A stretch of DNA of 64,000 nucleotides from JBFIHF01 sp964411125 (GTDB lineage: Bacteria > Myxococcota_A > Bradymonadia > Bradymonadales > Bradymonadaceae). Each line of letters starts with the position of its first letter. The first letter of the stretch is position 1. The notes under the pieces were generated by a model. The model was given only the letters and a program-made list of their open reading frames with translations. It did not search any database and was not told the origin of the DNA. Positions 42,431 to 50,368 of this stretch are shown here, one piece after another. The stretch is taken from positions 18,521 through 82,520 of the forward strand of contig CAYPJU010000023.1 of the NCBI GenBank assembly GCA_964411125.1, in the 5' to 3' direction. The translations under genes were made by a program, and so were the position numbers.

Positions 42431-43507
42431 TTGAAACACGTGGTCGTCGACGCACGGTGCATCGCCGCTCCCCAGGCGGGGATCGCGCGATACGGCATTT
42501 CGATCGTGCCGCGCCTGATCGCCCTGCGCCCCGACTGGCGTTGGACGGTCCTGCGTCACACGTCGAGCGACATCGACCTCGACCTACCTCTCAGCGTGAT
42601 GCAACTGTGGTCGCAGGTTCCGATCGACTCGCTGCGCAATCACCTGTTCGGTCCGCGCGTCCGAGTCCCTCGGGCCGACGTCTACCACTCCCTGTTTCAG
42701 GTCGTCCCGCCGCGGGTTCGCGCGGACCGCATCGTGGTGACCGCCCACGATTTCATCGACATGGACCATTCCGGCGAAGTTCGGGACGACCCGATCGCCG
42801 CGGCCGCGCTCGGCGTCTACGCCGACCTCGCCTTTCGTGGGGCGATGCGCGCGGCGGACTCCGTCGTCGCGATCTCGGAGCCGACCGCCGTGCGCGCACG
42901 TCAACTGACCGACGCTCCCGTCGAGGTCGTCTGGCACGGCGTCGAACCCCGCTACTTCGAGCCGCCCCCCTCCCCCGACCGCATCGTCGACTGGCTGCGC
43001 CGCGACGGGCGGCGCTACGTCGTCGCGATCGGAAACGACAAGCCGTACAAGAACCTCGCCACCGCGGTGCGCGCGCTTCCCCACGCCCCGGGCCTCGATC
43101 TCGCCCTGGTCGGCAACTGCGACGGGCTCCGCCCCCTCGTCGAAGCCCTCAGACTCGACGATCGCGTCGCGTTCCTCGGACACCTCGGCGACACCGACCT
43201 GCGCCGCGTTCTCGGCCAGGCCACCGCGTTCGTCTTCCCCTCGCTGCTGGAGGGGTTCGGGATGCCGCCCCTCGAAGCGATGGCCCTCGGCATCCCCACC
43301 CTCGTCGCCGACGTCGAGCCGATGCGCTCCATCTGCAGCGACGCCGCGCTACGCTTCGAACCCACGGACGTCATCGCTCTCGCCGAGCTGATCTTGCAGG
43401 TCGCCTCGAACGACCACCTCGCCGGAACGCTTGGAACGCGAGGTCGTATACGGGCCCGCCAGTTCGACTGGGACGCCTGCGCCGAAAAGACGCTCGCCTT
43501 CTACTGA
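42431..43507 (+). CDS. GT4-family glycosyltransferase
   Basis: This encodes 358 residues starting from TTG (an in-frame GTG 9 bases later is an alternative). The N-terminal Rossmann half begins VVVDARCIAAPQAGIARYG; the C-terminal half contains AIGNDKPYKNLATAVRAL, VAFLGHLGDTDLRRVL and the E-x7-E sugar-nucleotide motif LEGFGMPPLEAMALGIP. It transfers a sugar to a lipid or polysaccharide acceptor on the cytoplasmic face. It follows the PilZ gene in the same unit. tRNA-Arg begins 57 bases after its stop. Confidence 0.92.
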   Translation: MKHVVVDARCIAAPQAGIARYGISIVPRLIALRPDWRWTVLRHTSSDIDLDLPLSVMQLWSQVPIDSLRNHLFGPRVRVPRADVYHSLFQVVPPRVRADRIVVTAHDFIDMDHSGEVRDDPIAAAALGVYADLAFRGAMRAADSVVAISEPTAVRARQLTDAPVEVVWHGVEPRYFEPPPSPDRIVDWLRRDGRRYVVAIGNDKPYKNLATAVRALPHAPGLDLALVGNCDGLRPLVEALRLDDRVAFLGHLGDTDLRRVLGQATAFVFPSLLEGFGMPPLEAMALGIPTLVADVEPMRSICSDAALRFEPTDVIALAELILQVASNDHLAGTLGTRGRIRARQFDWDACAEKTLAFY

Positions 43508-43564
43508 GGACTCGCTCGAAGGGATGGAAACCGCCGCTTTTCGGTGTTACCTTCCCCGCCGCTG

Positions 43565-43638
<74 letters not shown>

Positions 43639-43640
43639 TG

Positions 43641-43794
43641 ACCGGCGCTTCGCGCCGGTGGGGGACCGGCCTTCGGCCGGTGGGGGAACGGCGCTTTGCG
43701 CCGTTGGGGGACCGCGCTTCGCGCGGTGCGGAAGACCGGGCTCCGGACCGCCGGGCTCTGTCCCGGCGTGGAAGACCGGGCTCCGCCCCGGTCC
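43641..43794. repeat. Array of TTC-loop palindromes with five-G spacers, ending in one arm of a 50-bp inverted repeat
   Basis: Four perfect palindromes follow each other at 43641-43659, 43665-43681, 43687-43705 and 43711-43727. Each has 7- or 8-base arms around a three-base loop (TTC, TTC, TTT, TTC) and the first three are each followed by exactly GGGGG. Arm sequences differ between units but stay complementary. Two more hairpins (CGCCGGG/CCCGGCG at 43749-43768 and ACCGGG/CCCGGT at 43775-43792) follow. Bases 43745-43794 are the exact reverse complement of 45457-45506. The first hairpin may also terminate the tRNA transcript. Confidence 0.9.
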
Positions 43795-43810
43795 TCCGGG
43801 CGGCTCGTTT

Positions 43811-45394
43811 TCAGTCGTTCGGCGCGCCGTCGGCGATCCACTGGCGAATTCGTGCGACCTTGCCGGGGGGCATCAGCGTGGGGGAGTTGCGGGGCATGAA
43901 GGCGACGGCGCCCGCGTCCGTCTGAGGCTCGCACTCGGAGGTGATGCGATAGAGCCAGCTCCCCTCCGGGTTGCCGGGATCGACGAGGGGAAGGGAAGTG
44001 TCGGCGCGCACCTCGTGCTCCAGCAGCTCGGCGTGCAAGTCCTCGGCGGTGAGGTCGAGCCCCGCCGCCGGGCTGTCGGCGTCGTGGCACGACGAGTACG
44101 CGCAGCTCGCGCCGAAGACGTCGACGCGAAGCGCCCCCAGGGTCGTCGCGCCATCGGGCTCCACGCCGTCGCGCTGGTCGACGCACTCGGGGACGACGAA
44201 GTCCTCGCCGACCTCCGAACCCTCCGGAACATACAGTGGCGCCTCCACCTCTTCGGGCGTCGGGAGCGCCTGGTCGACCGTGTTCGGCAGCCAGAGGACC
44301 GAGCAGTCCCCGTACTTCGTCTCGATTCCGTCCACCGTATCGGTCTCGGGGTGGTCGAAGACGCTCGTGTTGAGCCGCAACTGCGCGTCGGTGAACGCGA
44401 GCAGCGTGCACATCTCGTCGTCGCCCGTCAGTCCGTACCACGTCGTGGTGGGGTACGGGTTGAAGTACCCGCAGCTGAAGCGCAGTCCGGTGGCGCCGGT
44501 CAGGTCGATCGGCGGGTCGAACTCGATCCCGTTCGCTTCGGCATTGAACCCTTCGAGTTCCACGATCGTCTCTTCCCCGTCGGGTCGCACGACGTCGACG
44601 CGGAAGTAGTTTCCAAGCGCGTGGTAGTGCGGCAAGATCCAGTAGATCTTCGGCGCGAATTCCTCGCCCGTCTTTTGCTCGTAGCGCGGCTTCAGTGAAC
44701 ACGTCGTGTCGAACCGGACCTCCGATTCGCCGGGGATCCGAAGGTCCGAGTTGTCGAGCCGCCAGGGCACCGCGACCTGCTTCACGTCGCGTGGGTGCAA
44801 CAGCTCGAGCCCCATCCGCGCCGTCGTGGTCAATGGCGTCGACGAGACGTTCAGCAGGTGTGCGCCGCCGATGATCTTGGAGCGCGGCGGGATCTTGATG
44901 ACGACACCGTCGGTGAGCGCTTGCCGCTCGACGTACGCCTGCGTCGATTGCGCGAAGACCACGGCGCCGAACACCGCCCCCTCTCGCTCGCTGAAGCCGA
45001 GCTCGTCGCAGTCCTGAATCCCGTCGGGTCCCGTGAACTGCTCTTCGTCGACCGCGTACCAGTTCGAGTGGTGCCAGCCTCCGCGGTTCGCCTGCACCAC
45101 CGCCTGCACGTAAAGCGGCTCGTCGTTGTTCAGCGTCCACTGGGCGCACGGATACTGCTCGCCACCCGGCGGGATCGTCCACTCCCCGAAATCGAACGCG
45201 ACCTGCGCCTTCGACAGCGCCTCCTCCATCCCCACGTCAGGCTGCTCGACGTCACCCCCGTCCGGCGTTTCCTCCCCGGAGTCCGCGGCCGTCACACCCG
45301 CGTCGGTACCCGACGGCACAGGCGCTCCCCCCTCGTCGCACGTGGCGGCGACCGAAAACAGCGCGACGATCACAATGGATAGAAGTCGTCTCAT
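43811..45394 (-). CDS. Lipoprotein resembling copper type II monooxygenases (PHM/DBM family)
   Basis: This encodes 527 residues from MRRLLSIVIVALFSVAATC. The body matches the peptidylglycine/dopamine hydroxylase fold: His pair in GGWHHSNWY, GAHLLNV, the HxH copper site in ILPHYHALGNYFRV, and the Met ligand region in GLTGDDEMCTLLAF. The C-terminal 110 residues contain CAYSSCHDADSPAAGLDL, which looks like the planctomycete/myxobacterial cytochrome-like domain, but the spacing is C-x4-C-H, not CxxCH, so heme attachment is doubtful. The gene is flanked by a perfect 50-bp inverted repeat. A copper-dependent oxidation in the envelope is likely; the substrate is unknown. Confidence 0.82.
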   Translation of the reverse strand: MRRLLSIVIVALFSVAATCDEGGAPVPSGTDAGVTAADSGEETPDGGDVEQPDVGMEEALSKAQVAFDFGEWTIPPGGEQYPCAQWTLNNDEPLYVQAVVQANRGGWHHSNWYAVDEEQFTGPDGIQDCDELGFSEREGAVFGAVVFAQSTQAYVERQALTDGVVIKIPPRSKIIGGAHLLNVSSTPLTTTARMGLELLHPRDVKQVAVPWRLDNSDLRIPGESEVRFDTTCSLKPRYEQKTGEEFAPKIYWILPHYHALGNYFRVDVVRPDGEETIVELEGFNAEANGIEFDPPIDLTGATGLRFSCGYFNPYPTTTWYGLTGDDEMCTLLAFTDAQLRLNTSVFDHPETDTVDGIETKYGDCSVLWLPNTVDQALPTPEEVEAPLYVPEGSEVGEDFVVPECVDQRDGVEPDGATTLGALRVDVFGASCAYSSCHDADSPAAGLDLTAEDLHAELLEHEVRADTSLPLVDPGNPEGSWLYRITSECEPQTDAGAVAFMPRNSPTLMPPGKVARIRQWIADGAPND

Positions 45395-45436
45395 CGATAC
45401 TGAAACCAGTACCCGACCCGGACATTCCATGCAATT

Positions 45437-45560
45437 AGCGCGCTTCGCGCGGTGTTGGACCGGGGCGGAGCCCGGTCTTCCACGCCGGGACAGAGCCCGG
45501 CGGTCCCGAGCCCGGCGGTCCCGAGCCGGTCCGAGCCCGGCGGTCCGGCGGTCCGGCGGT
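45437..45560. repeat. Matching inverted-repeat arm and GC-rich tandem repeats upstream of the copper-oxygenase gene
   Basis: A TTC-loop palindrome-like word (GCGCGCTTCGCGC, 45438-45450) precedes bases 45457-45506, the exact reverse complement of 43745-43794. They are followed by degenerate tandem copies of GAGCCCGGCGGTCC (to about 45560). The block lies between the start of the copper-oxygenase lipoprotein and the stop of the endonuclease gene. Confidence 0.88.
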
Positions 45561-45568
45561 CGAATCGA

Positions 45569-47107
45569 TCAGAAGTCGGCGACCTGGCCGACCAACGAGG
45601 GGTGATCCACGAAGGGATTGCGCACCGCGAGATCGCCCTCGAACGCCGAGGTGAGCTTCTGCTGGCGACGGAGTTCGTGCCAGCTCGGAGGGTCCTCCGC
45701 GTGCCAGCGTCGAAGCACCGCCTCCTGACGCTGGTCGATGTCCTTGTTCCGCATCAACGCGAACCAGAACGTCGCGCGCGCGACGTCGCCGCGGGCGCCG
45801 ACGGGGGGCTGGAACACCTCGTTCCCCGCGCTGTCCAACCCCGCGACCGCGTCCCCGAACGGCGAGGCCCACTGGACTTCGACCACCTCGCCATACGGTC
45901 GGTTGCCGCGACGGCTGTTCACGACCATCCATGTCGTCAGAAGGTTGTGAAACCAGTCCGCGCCACCGTGCGACTTCGGCCAGACGTGCTCGACGTTCAT
46001 GTCGCGGATGTGGGACATCCCTTCCGTGTCGATCTCGAGGCCCGTGTAGACGCACGTGAGTTTGCCGTCTTCGGCGTCGTAGTTCTCGAGGATCGCCTCC
46101 CGACTCGAGGCGACGTGCCGGTAGGTGCTCCGAAACGCCTCCTCGAAGTCGTCGCCGAACAGGCCCTCCAGCGCGTCGGGCTTCGTGTCGGCTTCGCAGG
46201 CATCCCCGACGCCGTCGCCATCGCTGTCGAGCTGGTCGCGGTCCGCCAGGAACGGACAGAGGTCGATGTAGTCGGGGATCTCGTCACCATCGCTGTCGAG
46301 ATGCGGACGGTCCGCGCACGTCCCTCCGACGCAGACGATCGAGAGGTAGTAGGAGACTTTCTCGGCCGCCGAGTTCTCGATCACCAGGGCGTGTTCGCCG
46401 GTCTCCTCGAAGACGTGGCCGACGGAGAGATCACCGTATGCAGCGGGGAGCCGGGCACTCCCTGCGAGCCCGCCCGATCGAGCGACGACGGTCCCATCGA
46501 GCTCGAGGTCGAAGCTCGGAACCCACGAGCTCGTGTGTCCTTGATGCACCGCGACGACGATCTGATCGCCGGCGCGCGCCGGCAGGAGGAGGACCCGGCG
46601 CTCGAAGCCGGCGAGCGTTCCGAACCTCTCCACGTCGGCGTCGTGGTAGTCGACGGTCTCCGCGAACTCGCAGTTGCCCTGGCACCCTTCGGTCCCATCG
46701 CACGCCTCGAGCGACGGCTGCAGCTCGCCGTCCCCGCAGAAGCCGATCTTCCCCTCGGCCTGGACGAACTCCAGCAGCCGTTCGATCGTGCCGCGACCGA
46801 TCCCTTCGGTGTCGTCGAACTCCTCGTACGTCGCGAACGGGCGGCCAGCGACGATGGTCTCCACCTGCACCGGCAGCAGTCCGACCGAGTCGATCAGCAT
46901 CGACTCTTCGGTCGTATTGGCGACGTCGAGGATCGCGAGCTTCAAGTACGGGTCGAGCCGGAGCATGTAGGAGTCGGCCTTCCCGCACTCCTCGACGCAT
47001 TCGGGCGCCGAACTCTCGGGCGCACCGTCGCCGGTTTCCGCGGGGCCGCACGCAACGACGGTCAGGGCCGCCAACACGAGGGAGATGAATCGGCAACGGT
47101 TCGTCAT
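45569..47107 (-). CDS. Endonuclease I-family lipoprotein with helix-hairpin-helix-like and thrombospondin-3 motifs
   Basis: This encodes 512 residues. The lipobox is VVAC. After the signal, residues about 45-120 form a helix-hairpin-helix-like module (LIDSVGLLPVQVETIVAGRPF; DTEGIGRGTIERLLEFV). Asp-rich calcium motifs follow near 275-310 (DSDGDEIPDYIDLC, DSDGDGVGDAC). The C-terminal 200 residues carry the endonuclease I core: NVEHVWPKSHGG with HNLLTTWMVVNSRRGN, where the His and Asn residues contact the metal and DNA phosphate. The domain order HhH-calcium-nuclease suggests an envelope-tethered DNase, perhaps for DNA uptake, nutrient release or defence. The gene is divergent from the GMC oxidase; the 372-base gap (47108-47479) has an AT-rich patch near 47330 that may hold promoters. 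Confidence 0.88.
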   Translation of the reverse strand: MTNRCRFISLVLAALTVVACGPAETGDGAPESSAPECVEECGKADSYMLRLDPYLKLAILDVANTTEESMLIDSVGLLPVQVETIVAGRPFATYEEFDDTEGIGRGTIERLLEFVQAEGKIGFCGDGELQPSLEACDGTEGCQGNCEFAETVDYHDADVERFGTLAGFERRVLLLPARAGDQIVVAVHQGHTSSWVPSFDLELDGTVVARSGGLAGSARLPAAYGDLSVGHVFEETGEHALVIENSAAEKVSYYLSIVCVGGTCADRPHLDSDGDEIPDYIDLCPFLADRDQLDSDGDGVGDACEADTKPDALEGLFGDDFEEAFRSTYRHVASSREAILENYDAEDGKLTCVYTGLEIDTEGMSHIRDMNVEHVWPKSHGGADWFHNLLTTWMVVNSRRGNRPYGEVVEVQWASPFGDAVAGLDSAGNEVFQPPVGARGDVARATFWFALMRNKDIDQRQEAVLRRWHAEDPPSWHELRRQQKLTSAFEGDLAVRNPFVDHPSLVGQVADF

Positions 47108-47479
47108 GTCTTGCCTCGGGGCGCGAAACGGGGTGATCCAGCTGTCACACTCAAACTACTGGCTGCGAGGCACCACCTCTACTTACCCGTTCCTTACGTA
47201 CGCGTTTCCACGACCTGTGGGAGTCGAGTACAGCTTCTCGCACCAGCCGGAATGTTTTCGACGAGCCAGCCGTTCCCCGCGCGGCTTCTTCGGATCCTGC
47301 GACGATCACCTCCGGATCTCCGATTGTGATGGTGTAAAAATGCAGTATTGGTAAAATCGAGGTCGCCCTCGGAGCGGTGCGCCGCTCCTCGCTTCGTAAA
47401 GTCTGGCGGGATCGACATCTGACGTCCGCCGTCCGGCTGCAGTCAACGTGGCCCCAGCCCTTCGCAACACGCCGTACCG

Positions 47480-50368
47480 ATGCCATCTTCCGTCGCTTCT
47501 GGTCCTGCCTCGGACCCATCGCCGTCGTCGCAGCAGACCGAACCGACCCTCGAGTTCGACGCCGTGGTCGTCGGGTCGGGATTCGGAGGCGCCGTCGCCG
47601 CGTGCCGCCTCGCGCAGGCCGGCTTCTCCGTCCTCGTTCTCGAGCGCGGTCGACGTGTTCAGCCGGGAGACTTTCCACCGCTCCCCGGCGAGGAGAGCTT
47701 CGCCCCATCGGTCGATCCGTTCACGATCGGCGGCGGCGGCGTGTACGACGTGCGCGACCTCGGTGGCACCTTCGCGCTGCAGGCATCGGGCTACGGCGGA
47801 GGTTCGCTGGTCTACGCGGGCGTCCATCTGAGGCCGCCAGCGGGGATCTTCGAGCGCTGGCCCGACGGTCTCCGAAAGCCGCAGCTCGACGAGCACTTCG
47901 ACCTCGCCGCCTACATGCTCGACGTCGCGCCGATCGACGACTTCCCGTTCCCGCTGCCACGCAAGACCCGGGCGTTCGACGCCGCGGTCGAGGCCGCCGG
48001 CCGCGAGGCGTTTCACCCTCCGCTGACGCAGTCTCGACGGTCGGGGACGAACGCATTCGGTGCCACCGTCGAAGCGTGCAACGGCTGCGGTAGCTGCGCG
48101 CTCGGGTGCTCGCGCGGCGCCAAGAACAGCCTCGACCAGAACTACCTGGCCCTCGCCGAATCGTACGAGAACGTCACGGTGAGGACGCGGGCCAACGTCC
48201 GGGCGGTTCACGCGGTCGACGAGTCGGCCTACGACGTGGAGTTCGTCGACGGTCTGTGCGGCGATCAGGAGCGACGCGTGCGGGCGCGGTTCGTGTTCCT
48301 CGGCGCCGGCGTCGTCGGGACGCACGAGATCCTCGCGCGCTCCCGCGAGTGCAGCCAGCAAACCTCCGGCGATGGCCTGCCGCGACTCAGCCCGCGCGTC
48401 GGCGATGGTTTCTTCACGAACAACGACGACGCCTCGATGGTCTTCTCACGCGACGAGTCGTTGGCGATCGAGGATGGCCCGACCATCACCAGCAGCATCG
48501 TCCACCACTCGGCCGACGGTGGCCTGGTGCTCGTGCAAGACGGCGGGCTGCCCGCGGAACTGAGCCGCGTGATGACCACGATCTACACGTCGCCCGCGCT
48601 TCTGGGTCGCAATCGGCATGGGCGAGACCCCTGGGAAGGAGCGTGGCGCGAGCAATCGCGCGCCCGCGACACCGCCGAGCAGCAAGCCGCAGAGGCCGCC
48701 GCGGTCGAGCTCGTCGACCGGCTCCTCGCGAGCGACCTCTCGCCGTCGGGGCTGGAGCAGCTCGTCCTCGCGTGGCTGACCGGGACGATGCCCGACGTCG
48801 CTCCGCCGCAGCTTCGCGCGGCGTTCGGCACGCTTCGGGACCAGCTCATCGAGACGAGCCGCCCCAACTTCGCGCGCGCGATCGATTCGCTGTTGGAGCA
48901 CTCCGCGTCGCAGGTGGTGGACCGGTTGACCCTCGGTCGACTCGCCCGCTTCCCCGGGCTTCGAACGCGCCTGGTGGACAACGCCCGGAAGCTGGGCGAG
49001 CTGCTGATCGCGGATCGTGATGGGCTGATCGACCGCGCGCAGCAGAGCTTCTTCCGTCACTTCCTGCTGGTCGAACCGGAGCGGGAGATCCGCCGACGGC
49101 TCGCCGACTATCTGATGCCGCCCACGAACCCGGGGCAACTGTTTCTGCTGTCGATGGGGACCGACACGACGCCCGCGCGCCTCGAGTGGGATGCGGACGC
49201 GTCGAGGGGTCGGCTGGCGCAGAATCCTGGCGCGTTTCAGGAGAGTTCACGGCTCGCGAGGCGCATCAAGCGCGACGTCAGCGAAGGTCTGGGCGGACAA
49301 CTTCGCACCCATCCCATCACGTCGGTCGCGGGCCGAGGCATGACGGTGCACGCTCAGGGGGGCGCGGCGATCGGCGAGGATTCAGATCGCGGGGTCGTCG
49401 ACCGACACGGCGAAGTCTTCGGCCACCCCGGCCTCTTCGTCGTGGACGCGTCGGTCTTCCCCGCGCCGGTCGGTGTGAACCCCTCGGCGACCATCCTCGC
49501 CCTGGCGGAGCGCAACGTCCTCGCGTTCATCCGGACGCAACGAGGCGCCGCCTGGCCGCTAGGCGACGAGAGCCCCGGCGCGCGGCAGTTCCACAAACAG
49601 CTCTCGCAGGCGCGGGACTTCGCGGAGAGCCGCCTTGCCACGTTCCACCTCGAGCCCCCGGCCGCGCCCGTGGGAGGGGCGAGCCCCGAACCGACGGCGC
49701 AACCGATCGGCGTTCGGTTCACCGAGCGCTTCCGCGGTTTTCTGGCCGCCGGCAGCGCAAGCCCTGCGTACGTCGCGACCGACGACTATTGCACACTCGA
49801 GATCGAGGTGATGGTCGACGACCTCGACGGGTTCTTCGCGGACCCGCTCCACGCCGCGAACGTCCGGGGCCGCTTCGTCGGCGCGGGAATGCGCGACGCC
49901 GAAGTGCACGGCCGACTGCTGATGTACCCGGACGCCGAGCGATGCGACGAAGAGGCCGCGACCGACGGCCTACGCTATGAGCTGTCGCTTCGCGAGGCGA
50001 GCGGTGCAGCGGGCCGCCTCGTGCTCGACAAACCGATGCGCGGCGCCCGATTCCGCGCGCTCGAGATCCAGCGCTCCACGATGCAAGCGCGCGCGAGGCT
50101 CGAGGTCGATGGGCGGACCCACGTCGGTCGCCTGGACGTCGACGGTATCGGGTTCCTCACCGAGCAGCTCCCGAGCCTCGAGATCACCGGCACGGAAGAG
50201 CCCGCCCAGATTGCGTGGGCGATGCTGCGGTTCGGGGAGTTCTTCTTCCACGGCCTCTTGCCCGGTGCGCGGCGAAGCATCGAGTCGCGGGTCGACCAGG
50301 CGGCGCAGGCCGTGTCCTTCGACGCCCAGGAAGAGGACGAAGCCCCCATCAGGAAGCTCAGCGGATGA
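47480..50368 (+). CDS. GMC-family (cholesterol-oxidase-like) FAD oxidoreductase
   Basis: This encodes 962 residues. The FAD-binding motif is DAVVVGSGFGGAVAACRLA (27-45). A Cys-rich segment (CNGCGSCALGCSRG, about 199-212) is typical of the cholesterol-oxidase subgroup. The FAD/substrate end motif HAQGGAAIGEDSDRG...VDASVFPAPVGVNPSATILALAERN (about 625-680) confirms GMC family. About 270 more residues follow, beta-rich and of unknown role (a possible lipocalin- or C2-like domain). Its TGA overlaps the ATG of the alpha/beta hydrolase gene (ATGA). In many bacteria these two parts are fused into one long sterol- or hydroxy-lipid-processing protein; here they are coupled but separate. Confidence 0.9.
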   Translation: MPSSVASGPASDPSPSSQQTEPTLEFDAVVVGSGFGGAVAACRLAQAGFSVLVLERGRRVQPGDFPPLPGEESFAPSVDPFTIGGGGVYDVRDLGGTFALQASGYGGGSLVYAGVHLRPPAGIFERWPDGLRKPQLDEHFDLAAYMLDVAPIDDFPFPLPRKTRAFDAAVEAAGREAFHPPLTQSRRSGTNAFGATVEACNGCGSCALGCSRGAKNSLDQNYLALAESYENVTVRTRANVRAVHAVDESAYDVEFVDGLCGDQERRVRARFVFLGAGVVGTHEILARSRECSQQTSGDGLPRLSPRVGDGFFTNNDDASMVFSRDESLAIEDGPTITSSIVHHSADGGLVLVQDGGLPAELSRVMTTIYTSPALLGRNRHGRDPWEGAWREQSRARDTAEQQAAEAAAVELVDRLLASDLSPSGLEQLVLAWLTGTMPDVAPPQLRAAFGTLRDQLIETSRPNFARAIDSLLEHSASQVVDRLTLGRLARFPGLRTRLVDNARKLGELLIADRDGLIDRAQQSFFRHFLLVEPEREIRRRLADYLMPPTNPGQLFLLSMGTDTTPARLEWDADASRGRLAQNPGAFQESSRLARRIKRDVSEGLGGQLRTHPITSVAGRGMTVHAQGGAAIGEDSDRGVVDRHGEVFGHPGLFVVDASVFPAPVGVNPSATILALAERNVLAFIRTQRGAAWPLGDESPGARQFHKQLSQARDFAESRLATFHLEPPAAPVGGASPEPTAQPIGVRFTERFRGFLAAGSASPAYVATDDYCTLEIEVMVDDLDGFFADPLHAANVRGRFVGAGMRDAEVHGRLLMYPDAERCDEEAATDGLRYELSLREASGAAGRLVLDKPMRGARFRALEIQRSTMQARARLEVDGRTHVGRLDVDGIGFLTEQLPSLEITGTEEPAQIAWAMLRFGEFFFHGLLPGARRSIESRVDQAAQAVSFDAQEEDEAPIRKLSG

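Noticed and set aside
43641..43794. CRISPR array
   Set aside because: Units are perfect palindromes with five-base G spacers and variable stems; CRISPR has constant repeats and 30-40-base spacers, and no cas gene is present.
43850..44200. Heme c attachment in the copper-oxygenase lipoprotein
   Set aside because: The motif is CxxxxCH, not CxxCH; heme binding is left open but not claimed.
43745..45506. Complete insertion sequence or transposon
   Set aside because: No transposase between the inverted repeats and no target-site duplication identified; kept as a repeat and finding only.
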